The position numbers were made by a program, and so were the translations under genes. The notes under the pieces were generated by a model. The model did no database searches and was not told the origin of the DNA. It saw nothing but the letters and a program-made list of their open reading frames with translations. Shown here piece after piece: positions 39,997 through 47,051 of a stretch of 61,709 nt of DNA; position 1 is the stretch's first letter; every line of letters begins with the position of its first letter. This DNA comes from a virus: positions 1-61,709 of the IMG/VR virus record IMGVR_UViG_3300047480_000376; one strand, 5' to 3'.

Positions 39997-41037
39997 TTAG
40001 ACTGCATCCCATGTTGCAGTGTTCTCATCGAATCTTAGTTTAGTGTTATCAAGCCTGATAGCTGAAGGCTCATAATCTGTTAATGTATCTTGTAGATACT
40101 GTTCTCCTGGTTCACCGAATGGATTAGATTCAGAAAAGTCCAATATCTCATCACCAAATTCTTCAAAGTCAATGTTCTGTGCATTCGGATCGCTTGGTAT
40201 ATCAATCGAATTTACAGCTTCAGTAATAATATACGAAGCTCCAGATTTCATGCCTATCAATCTGCGTTCTTGTGCAGCTTCACCTATGCCCGATGCTTGA
40301 AAGTATCTTGGCTTATTATCAGAAGAACGAATTTGATTTACAGTTATTGTAGCTGCAACACCGCTTGCAAACTCTACGCTTGCTAAATCACCGTATACAA
40401 ATATAGGTTGATTATCGGTATCATATCCAACGAACTGTTGTACTTGCTCTCCATATGAAGCAAAGTTGATTCCATTGTTAGCACCTAAAATCAGGCGTTG
40501 AGAAGGTGCGTATGTATTTTCAATACCATCAATAATGTCATAACCAGTGTTGAACTTCTCACCGCTGTATTCCCAAGTTTCGCAATGTAATTCATAAACG
40601 AAGATGTTAGCCAACTGATAGAAGGCTGCTTCGTGTTCTACGAACTTAATTTCAAAGAATGTACCAGATAGCGGAACATATAACAAGTCGCCTTCATTTG
40701 GACGACCACCGATCATCGTATTGTTTTCTCGTCCAATAAAGTTTTCCCAACGACGACGCGATACTACGAATGTTGCTTGGTCTCGAATCTCAAGACCAAA
40801 CTTAGACATGATTGTGCCTTCACCAGCATAACCACCTTCATCGATATACATCTCAATTAAATATGCTTGGTTAAATTCGTTAGCTGTAGCGTCGTTTAAT
40901 ACCTTATCTAGGTTTCTTAGAGTTCTAGGTATGTAATAGATGTCTTGGCCATAAACTCTCAAAGACTCTTCGATCATATCTTCATAGAGTCTCTGTTCTC
41001 CTATAACACCCGGATTAAAGTATACATTGGTTGGCAT
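39997..41037 (-). CDS. 14: Neck protein (T4 gp14)
   Basis: A 346-residue protein (T4: 256). The start MPTNVYFNPGVIGEQRLYEDMIEESLRVYGQDIYYIPRTLRN is the gp14 signature, followed by FGLEIRDQATFVVSRRRWENF and GRPNEGDLLYVPLSGTFFEIKFVEHE. About 90 extra residues lie between the core and the C-terminal PFGEPGEQYLQDTL. It joins the completed tail to the head with gp13. It lies two bases downstream of gp13. Confidence 0.95.
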   Translation of the reverse strand: MPTNVYFNPGVIGEQRLYEDMIEESLRVYGQDIYYIPRTLRNLDKVLNDATANEFNQAYLIEMYIDEGGYAGEGTIMSKFGLEIRDQATFVVSRRRWENFIGRENNTMIGGRPNEGDLLYVPLSGTFFEIKFVEHEAAFYQLANIFVYELHCETWEYSGEKFNTGYDIIDGIENTYAPSQRLILGANNGINFASYGEQVQQFVGYDTDNQPIFVYGDLASVEFASGVAATITVNQIRSSDNKPRYFQASGIGEAAQERRLIGMKSGASYIITEAVNSIDIPSDPNAQNIDFEEFGDEILDFSESNPFGEPGEQYLQDTLTDYEPSAIRLDNTKLRFDENTATWDAV

Positions 41038-41040
41038 TTA

Positions 41041-41778
41041 TTATCCTACGAAGAAGTCTGCTGGCAACTCGTGTGTATTTCTCAATTCTTCTTCTAATAA
41101 ACGAATATCATTCTCAGCATCATCAATATATTGACGAGCATTAATAGTAACACCACCAGGCAATTGCATACCGTCGAACTTAGCTAGGTTCGAACCCCAT
41201 TGGAACTGAATTAAAGCAGTTGCATATCTCTTTAACCAAAAGTCATTCCATACTTCTGTATTATCGATCTTTACATAGCACTCAACCATCATATACATGC
41301 CAGCTTGAATCTTTTCGCTCCACTTAGTCTCTACGTATAATCTATTGCCATGTCTTTGATATTGAATAGTTTGTACACCGTTTAATAATGAGTCTAGCGT
41401 TGTTAAGTATTGTTGCATCTCTACATAATATTGCATAGAGTCTGCTCTATATAAAGCATAGAAGTCGTTTAAGTACATCTGATACTTCATATTAAACATA
41501 TTGATAGCTGACCAAGAATGAGTCAATGGTAGTATGCGTTGTACGGATATAACATCATCAGTGAGTGTAACATATCCATTTGCTATATCGATCTCTGTTA
41601 CTTGTACTGGCAAGTATACGCGTCTTTGTCCATCATAATGATAATCATAATATTTTTGTAATGCTTCATCGATGCGGTCATCTAATTGATCATCATCAAC
41701 GTTTACTTCAAGCACAGGCTGACCCAATGCGCGTAGACAATATTCTTTTAATTCTGCTCTATTTGTTGGAGTTGCCAT
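41041..41778 (-). CDS. 13: Neck protein (T4 gp13)
   Basis: A 245-residue protein (T4: 309). Typical features are ATPTNRAELKEYCLRALGQPVLEVNVDDDQLDDRIDEALQKYYDYHYDG at the start, TDDVISVQRILPL, and the C-terminal WLKRYATALIQFQWGSNLAKFDGMQLPGGVTINARQYIDDAENDIRLLEEELRN. It forms the neck ring above gp14. Its upstream neighbour is the Dps-like gene. Confidence 0.95.
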   Translation of the reverse strand: MATPTNRAELKEYCLRALGQPVLEVNVDDDQLDDRIDEALQKYYDYHYDGQRRVYLPVQVTEIDIANGYVTLTDDVISVQRILPLTHSWSAINMFNMKYQMYLNDFYALYRADSMQYYVEMQQYLTTLDSLLNGVQTIQYQRHGNRLYVETKWSEKIQAGMYMMVECYVKIDNTEVWNDFWLKRYATALIQFQWGSNLAKFDGMQLPGGVTINARQYIDDAENDIRLLEEELRNTHELPADFFVG

Positions 41779-41790
41779 GTTTATGCCTTT

Positions 41791-42225
41791 TTATTTTAGA
41801 ATGGAACGTGCCATCCAAGCGTGCTTCTTATGTGCAGCCAATCTTGCTGCGCAAAAGTCTGAAATTTGATATTCTTGTGCTTTTTCTGCGGCATCGTATA
41901 GTTGATTATAGAGCGTAATCATGGTATCATTGTTGCTTAAAAAACGTGAAAACATTTGTTCAGCTGATGGAAAATCATCTTCATTATTCACCTTAGATTC
42001 TTGCTTATAAACATCCAGTGATCCTGGAGAGTACTCGCCCAGCTGTCTTATAAATTCTGCCAGTGTATCATTTTGCTCATATAGATCTTCATAAACTCCT
42101 GCCCAAAATGCATGATATTCGTTGAAGTGAGGGCCTTCCACGTTCCAATGAAACATTTGTGTCTTTAAAAATAACGTAAAGTTAGATGCAAGCGTTGTAC
42201 GAAGTGATGTAATAAGTTCAGTCAT
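41791..42225 (-). CDS. dps: Dps-like ferritin-fold protein
   Basis: A 144-residue protein from ATG 42225 (GGAGC eight bases upstream; the first in-frame ATG at 42237 precedes that site). It carries the Dps core KTQMFHWNVEGPHFNEYH (21-38) and YEQNDTLAEFIRQLG (49-63). By spacing, the E. coli ferroxidase residues His51, His63, Asp78 and Glu82 map to His26, His38, Asp53 and Glu57, all present; the Asp67 equivalent is Ala42. Dps oligomers bind iron and DNA and protect against oxidative damage. A T4-type late promoter precedes it. Late expression with gp13-gp14 suggests packaging in the virion or protection of phage DNA, which is inference. Confidence 0.85.
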   Translation of the reverse strand: MTELITSLRTTLASNFTLFLKTQMFHWNVEGPHFNEYHAFWAGVYEDLYEQNDTLAEFIRQLGEYSPGSLDVYKQESKVNNEDDFPSAEQMFSRFLSNNDTMITLYNQLYDAAEKAQEYQISDFCAARLAAHKKHAWMARSILK

Positions 42226-42249
42226 GAATAGCTCCAAGTTGTATAGATC

Positions 42250-42257
42250 TATTTATA
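42250..42257 (-). promoter_or_regulatory. T4-type late promoter box upstream of the Dps-like gene
   Basis: A perfect TATAAATA on the minus strand, 25 bases before the Dps ATG and just after the terminator of the halogenase cassette. Confidence 0.75.
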
Positions 42258-42271
42258 TTTTTCTGCATACT

Positions 42272-42297
42272 AATAAGGCCTCCGAAGAGGCCTTATT
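42272..42297 (-). terminator. UUCG-loop terminator of the halogenase cassette
   Basis: Minus strand: an 11-base perfect stem AATAAGGCCTC/GAGGCCTTATT with a TTCG loop, starting at the stop of the permease gene. It has A-rich and T-rich sides, so it could work in both directions. Confidence 0.88.
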
Positions 42298-43335
42298 TTA
42301 AATCATAAATGTGAATATTCCAGCTACTGTAACTAATAATATAGACCAAGCCCCAAGAGCTGTATAGTATGTCTTTAGCGGAGTGCCAAAATAGGTGTTT
42401 CCTACCATCACGCATTTATGTGTTGGTGACAATAGGTAACCAGCATAGTCTAGCGCAAAGAACCATAAGAAATATTGTGGTCCAAACAGCTGCGACATTA
42501 ATACCGCAATAGCCACGAACTTACCGCTAGATCCCATAAAGAATGAAGCTATAAATCCAAGCGTACTAATTAACAACATGCCTGTAAACAGTGTAGGATC
42601 TAGCATACTGCCTTTAATCATGCCTTCAAAGAATGCTTGTTCAGACTTGAAGTAGTTACCTGCCATGATAGCAACAGCTACTACAATAAGCACATTCCAG
42701 TTGACATAGCCAAGGAGTTTCTTAATATCCCATTGCTGTGTGATAAACATATAGTATAGTGTTAAGAAACCAAAGCATAAGATGAAGTTAACACCTGCAA
42801 TATAAGCTGCGATAGCAGCAAACATTGGCACCACACCCCGTGCAACAGCAGAAATCTTAAAGTTCCCAGGAGTGATTGCTATCTCTTCATCTTTAACTTG
42901 TCTCCAAATATACCAGTAGATGAACACTAAACTTGTGATTAACAAAGGAGCTATCATACCCATCCACGCAGCATACGTTAAACCAAATGCAGCGATTGGG
43001 ATAATAACAGTCTTTTCAAGTGGAGACCACAAGTAATAGTGGTGTGTTGCTAAGTAGTCGACGATTCCCATCTTTTGTCTACCGGGTCCATCCTTCGGAG
43101 CCACAGTATCTAAAAGACCAGCACTAACCACGACACGCCCTTCAATTGGAAGGATGCCGCCGATAGCACTTAGGAGGACGACTACGAACTTGTTGCTTCT
43201 GAATGTATTCTTAATATATGCATAAGCAGGGGCAAAAAGTTGGTACTGTTTTGCTAGTCCTGCAGAGATCATAATAAAGAATACCATCCAGAGATAGTTG
43301 ATGTTCTTTAAAAGAACATTTAGAACAAAGTCCAT
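42298..43335 (-). CDS. Polytopic membrane permease (DUF401-like)
   Basis: A 345-residue protein with about ten hydrophobic segments and short polar loops. The conserved-looking loop GGILPIEGRVVVSAGLLDT (about 59-77) and YLATHHYYLWSPLEKTVIIP (about 94-113) resemble the DUF401 group of integral membrane proteins, whose transport substrate is unknown. A second loop GSSGKFVAIAVLMSQLFGP recalls substrate-binding re-entrant segments. It is the last gene of the overlapping halogenase cassette and sits just before a terminator. Import of a substrate or export of a halogenated product is inference; phage-encoded carriers of this size are rare. Confidence 0.8.
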   Translation of the reverse strand: MDFVLNVLLKNINYLWMVFFIMISAGLAKQYQLFAPAYAYIKNTFRSNKFVVVLLSAIGGILPIEGRVVVSAGLLDTVAPKDGPGRQKMGIVDYLATHHYYLWSPLEKTVIIPIAAFGLTYAAWMGMIAPLLITSLVFIYWYIWRQVKDEEIAITPGNFKISAVARGVVPMFAAIAAYIAGVNFILCFGFLTLYYMFITQQWDIKKLLGYVNWNVLIVVAVAIMAGNYFKSEQAFFEGMIKGSMLDPTLFTGMLLISTLGFIASFFMGSSGKFVAIAVLMSQLFGPQYFLWFFALDYAGYLLSPTHKCVMVGNTYFGTPLKTYYTALGAWSILLVTVAGIFTFMI

Positions 43336-43343
43336 AATTACCT

Positions 43344-43694
43344 CTAAATTACGTTTTTAATAATGACCATCACGCTAATCCACGTCCAAAGGGTGTTGAA
43401 AGCCACCAGTGTTGGTAATAGTTTCTTATTACTTGCCCAAATCAAGGTTAGACTTGTCAGAAGCGTTAAGAAATATAACCACCAAAGTTGTATTCCAAAT
43501 ATTAGACCTGGGACGATAATGATCGCCTTTGCGCCCCATGATAGGGCTTCTACTATATTATAGTCCGTCCAGTATTTTCTGGTAAACCACATACAGTAGC
43601 ATTCTTTTATTGCCTTAAAACCTACATGTCTGTAGACTATAAACAATAAAACGAATGTTATACTACAAGCTACTACTGTATGCAACAATGTCAT
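43344..43694 (-). CDS. Small four-helix membrane protein
   Basis: A 116-residue protein with four predicted transmembrane stretches, starting TLLHTVVACSITFVLLFIVY, then ALSWGAKAIIIVPGLIFGIQLWWLYFLTLLTSLTLIWA and a last LVAFNTLWTWISVMVIIKNVI. It lies eight bases before the permease gene and overlaps the previous one by four. It could be a subunit or chaperone of the permease. I recognise no family. Confidence 0.7.
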   Translation of the reverse strand: MTLLHTVVACSITFVLLFIVYRHVGFKAIKECYCMWFTRKYWTDYNIVEALSWGAKAIIIVPGLIFGIQLWWLYFLTLLTSLTLIWASNKKLLPTLVAFNTLWTWISVMVIIKNVI

Positions 43695-44464
43695 TTAAAT
43701 AAACTCCTAAATGGACACTTCTTCTCATTATGTTTTTCGTAACTTTGTTTTATTTGGTTTCTCTTGAGAGTAAATGTAAAGTTTGAAAGGAACTTCTTTT
43801 TCTTTAGCCATAATTCATCATAAGCATTTTTATCTCTGCAAATGAAGTCGTATTTCTTTTCAGTTAGTGGTATCATATATGCTAGAGGCATACCAGCTTT
43901 AATCGTATATGATCCGTTCAATTTGTGCCAATATAATTGCAAATTAATTGCATCAGATAGTGAAGGATCTAATATTCCTGTACTCTGAGTGAATGTAAAA
44001 TCATCAGAATACGGTATAGGAAGCATTATAAATTTGATGCCCTTTGGAGCAACGATATGCCATGGAGTATTAATCTTGACGATAGATCTTAGTGTGTTTG
44101 GTGGAACTGGTATATTTCTAGCAACTCCATCAAATGAATGATCTTGTACAATAGGTGCAAGTTCTGTCTCATTCATTAACTCTACCATAGTGACGTTTGG
44201 AATAGTCCACTTATAATAGTTTGGATCACCATTGGTTTCTATCATTATATCACACCACGCCGGTATGAAGAAACCATTCTTAAATAAGTCGAATATTCCT
44301 GGACAACGATATGCGTGCGCAAATGTACCACCGTTGGCTGCATTTAATCTTTTAACATAGTCATCTCTACATTCAGAAAACCATCCGTGTTGTACATCTT
44401 TGGCATGTAAAATTGGAGTAGACTCTGCTACTCCATGAATGCTAGAGAAAAATTCAATCTTCAT
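43691..44464 (-). CDS. Cassette protein of unknown function (DUF6065-like)
   Basis: A 257-residue protein. The pattern CPGIFDLFKNGFFIPAWCDIMIETNG (about 54-79), IVKINTPWHIVAPKGIKFIMLPIPY and SDAINLQLYWHKLNGSYTIKAGMPLAYMIPLTEKKYDF resembles a protein family found next to oxygenases and halogenases in marine phages (my memory calls it DUF6065). A beta-sandwich or jelly roll is likely. It lacks an obvious metal triad. It shares four-base overlaps with both neighbours. The role may be to bind the small substrate or its carrier. Confidence 0.6.
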   Translation of the reverse strand: MKIEFFSSIHGVAESTPILHAKDVQHGWFSECRDDYVKRLNAANGGTFAHAYRCPGIFDLFKNGFFIPAWCDIMIETNGDPNYYKWTIPNVTMVELMNETELAPIVQDHSFDGVARNIPVPPNTLRSIVKINTPWHIVAPKGIKFIMLPIPYSDDFTFTQSTGILDPSLSDAINLQLYWHKLNGSYTIKAGMPLAYMIPLTEKKYDFICRDKNAYDELWLKKKKFLSNFTFTLKRNQIKQSYEKHNEKKCPFRSLFK

Positions 44465-44976
44465 TTATAATCAATCACCAATATACTTCGCTTCACTTTA
44501 CATGGCCTGCTTGAATGCATTAACCAACCTGGAATATATATCCAATCTCCAGGGTTTAATGTCTTAACTTCAAAACCTGCAGTTGGACGAGTGTCGTATA
44601 ACAATAGATCACCGCTTCCAACTATGTTTATAATCATTGTGCCGCTACTACTCCTATGAATATGAGGATCTTGATATCCCCCAACATCATAGTCGACTAC
44701 CCAGCTACTCTTATCTTTTGTATGATAGTACGCATCAAACTGTGACACGATGTGTTTATGCCATTCTGGTTGACTATCGTCAGATTTAAATGCATATTGC
44801 CACCCATTCATGGTCGTACTATAGACACTAACATCATCTTCTAACAGTTTTTGTATTTCAATCCACTTATTGAAATCACTTACTATTTTTTCATTTAGAT
44901 CTACAGTACCATGAAATATATTGACTGCGAAAAGATCTTCACTCTGGCTTGTAAACATATGGGATATCAATGTCAA
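44461..44976 (-). CDS. 2OG-Fe(II) oxygenase/cupin-fold protein
   Basis: A 171-residue protein with a double-stranded beta-helix: YDVGGYQDPHIHRSSSGTMIINIVGSGDLLLYD (about 96-128), then PGDWIYIPGWLMHSSRP (142-158). Probable iron ligands are His105, His107 and His154, followed by Arg163 in the position that binds 2-oxoglutarate's carboxylate. An Asp/Glu second ligand is not clear, so a halide-binding (halogenase-type) or cupin centre is also possible. The N-terminal 90 residues are helical. It overlaps the next gene by 38 bases. Confidence 0.7.
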   Translation of the reverse strand: MTLISHMFTSQSEDLFAVNIFHGTVDLNEKIVSDFNKWIEIQKLLEDDVSVYSTTMNGWQYAFKSDDSQPEWHKHIVSQFDAYYHTKDKSSWVVDYDVGGYQDPHIHRSSSGTMIINIVGSGDLLLYDTRPTAGFEVKTLNPGDWIYIPGWLMHSSRPCKVKRSILVIDYK

Positions 44977-45547
44977 ATACTATATTAATCCGCTGTCTAT
45001 CAGACATGTTTGGTTCAACCTCATGCGGTACCCAAGAAGGCCATAGCACTAAGTCACCATCTTTAGGCAGAAAAAAGAAATCTCTAGTGTAAGGAGAAAA
45101 ATCGCTGCAATCATTTAATATATTTGCAGGATTCGTCAAGATTAAACGTCCAGTATCAGTGGCTTGTAAGTAATATACACAAGAGAAGATAGATTTTTTA
45201 TGTGAATGATATACATTCCTTGCATATTTTTCGTTTATATTACACCAACTACCAACCTGTATAGGTGATTCTTCAGTGGGTAGTTTTATTCTACTTCCAG
45301 GTTGATTAGCATAATATTCGAATGCTTCATGCGTAATGTGAGACACCGCATTATTTAACCACTCACAATCAGTGATTGGATATGAATATCTCCAGCATCC
45401 TTCATTATTTGTAAGAGAATTTATATCCTTTTTTCCAGAAGCTTTTAAATCCAATAAACGGTCAATCAGTTCTTGCCTTTGTTCTGGTGTACCTACGTTA
45501 GCATAACTGAATAAGTCAGCCCTAAACAGCGTGTGTGGTTCTCTCAT
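44939..45547 (-). CDS. 2OG-Fe(II) oxygenase (prolyl-hydroxylase-like)
   Basis: A 202-residue protein of the 2OG-FeII_Oxy_5 type. The WCNINEKYARNVYHSHKKSIFSCVYYL block (101-127) carries the first His pair (His114, His116), and the C-terminal LVLWPSWVPHEVEPNMSDRQRINIVFDI block has His175 and a probable 2OG-binding Arg184 or Arg186. This pattern is common in marine phages. It overlaps the halogenase by 26 bases and the second oxygenase by 38. The substrate is unknown; a peptide or amino-acid derivative fits the neighbouring enzymes. Confidence 0.8.
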   Translation of the reverse strand: MREPHTLFRADLFSYANVGTPEQRQELIDRLLDLKASGKKDINSLTNNEGCWRYSYPITDCEWLNNAVSHITHEAFEYYANQPGSRIKLPTEESPIQVGSWCNINEKYARNVYHSHKKSIFSCVYYLQATDTGRLILTNPANILNDCSDFSPYTRDFFFLPKDGDLVLWPSWVPHEVEPNMSDRQRINIVFDIDIPYVYKPE

Positions 45548-47051
45548 ACCAATCCTTCAAAAACTCATAATGATTTGGGAAATATTCTATAGCATTATCT
45601 ATCTCGGCAGTTTTTGTCTTAATATAGTATTCAGCATACTTAGTTTCTTCAGGCGACAATACGTGTGTTTGTGCATCATCATATACACCGTTTGCGTGTA
45701 ACATACTAAACCAATGACCAGTATGGAAACCAGATGTTTTATCATCTAAATAAAAGCGTCTATGCAAGTTTGGATAGAATTGACTAAAGATTTGTTGGAT
45801 ATATGATGGAGCATCTTCGATCTTTTGTGATCTAATCTCTTTCCAAAACGGCGTATCATCCCTATCGCTATAATGATAGTGTGCCCATACAAAAGCAATA
45901 ATCTCTACAACCATATTAATATATGAAGCATTAAATGCATTCATTAAGTTATCATTCCAAATTCCGCTATGATGGTTTAAACCATTAGTCAGTGCTTCAA
46001 CAATCTTAGTGGTAAATGTAATTCCAGTAGCTTCTAATGGTTCTACAAACCCCGCAGATAAACCAACAGCAATAACATTCTTATATGCAACCTTTTCAGA
46101 TGCACCACATCTCATCTTAAGGTGGCGTGCTTTAGCATCATATTCACCAATAGTGTCTCTCAATTCTTTCTCAGCATCTTCTGGCGATATATGCTTTGAA
46201 GAATACACATAACCATTTCCAATCTGCTTAAATGTTGGAATAGTCCATCTCCAACCAGCTGTCATAGTAGTAGCTTTGGTATATGGATGACATTCATTAT
46301 GCGGATCTTTATATTGTGTTGGCATAGCTACAGCGCTATCACACGGCAATATATTAGAGATATCCATAAATGGAACTTTTAATTCCTTATTGATTAATTT
46401 AGCCTCAAAGCCTGTACAATCAATAAAGAGATCAGCAGTATGTTTTCTGCCTTGTTCATCTAATAGGTACTCAATGCCGTCGACATTACTCTTTATTTCA
46501 GTAATCTTAGTATCATAATATGTGATTCTATCTTTAATCAAATCACTGATGGTGTCTAATATATCAAACGCCGAAAAATGTACTGCTCCCCAATCTTTAT
46601 AATCGCGCAATGACATAGCATGATCATAACCATCCAATTTAGGGCTTTTGTTTGCCATCGCTAATCTATACGCTGGTAACCAGTCTCGCCATTCATTTTT
46701 TGGCTTATCGATAAAATAGTCGTGCGCGTATAGATTTGGACCCATAATATGATTTTCAACGAAATCATTATCAACAAAATATGGATCTTTATTCCAGCCA
46801 CTCAGTAAAACGCCATACTTAAATGCAGCCTGCGATGGCTTCATCCACTGTTTTGGCTCTAAACCTGCATCATGTAAAAATCTAGAAGTAAATGGTTGAG
46901 TTCCCTCACCAACACCGATTGGTCCTAATGCTTTACTTTCGATTAGTGTTATATTACATGGAAAATTAATATTTTTTGACATATAAGCAGCGGTCAACCA
47001 TCCGCTTGTACCACCGCCAAAAATTGTAATGTTCTTTATTTTCTTAATCAT
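45522..47051 (-). CDS. Flavin-dependent tryptophan-halogenase-like protein
   Basis: A 509-residue FAD-binding protein. GGGTSGW (12-18) is the dinucleotide motif, AFKYG has a Lys at 78 (PrnA Lys79, which forms the chloramine or positions HOCl), GWRWTIP lies at 266-272 (the WxWxIP hallmark that blocks monooxygenase activity), and GFVEPLEATGI at 334-344 holds the catalytic Glu region. All signature residues are therefore present, so activity is plausible. The substrate is unknown: free Trp, a peptide or another aromatic. It is in the centre of an overlapping operon (four- and 26-base overlaps). Similar genes occur in cyanophages. Confidence 0.92.
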   Translation of the reverse strand: MIKKIKNITIFGGGTSGWLTAAYMSKNINFPCNITLIESKALGPIGVGEGTQPFTSRFLHDAGLEPKQWMKPSQAAFKYGVLLSGWNKDPYFVDNDFVENHIMGPNLYAHDYFIDKPKNEWRDWLPAYRLAMANKSPKLDGYDHAMSLRDYKDWGAVHFSAFDILDTISDLIKDRITYYDTKITEIKSNVDGIEYLLDEQGRKHTADLFIDCTGFEAKLINKELKVPFMDISNILPCDSAVAMPTQYKDPHNECHPYTKATTMTAGWRWTIPTFKQIGNGYVYSSKHISPEDAEKELRDTIGEYDAKARHLKMRCGASEKVAYKNVIAVGLSAGFVEPLEATGITFTTKIVEALTNGLNHHSGIWNDNLMNAFNASYINMVVEIIAFVWAHYHYSDRDDTPFWKEIRSQKIEDAPSYIQQIFSQFYPNLHRRFYLDDKTSGFHTGHWFSMLHANGVYDDAQTHVLSPEETKYAEYYIKTKTAEIDNAIEYFPNHYEFLKDWYERTTHAV

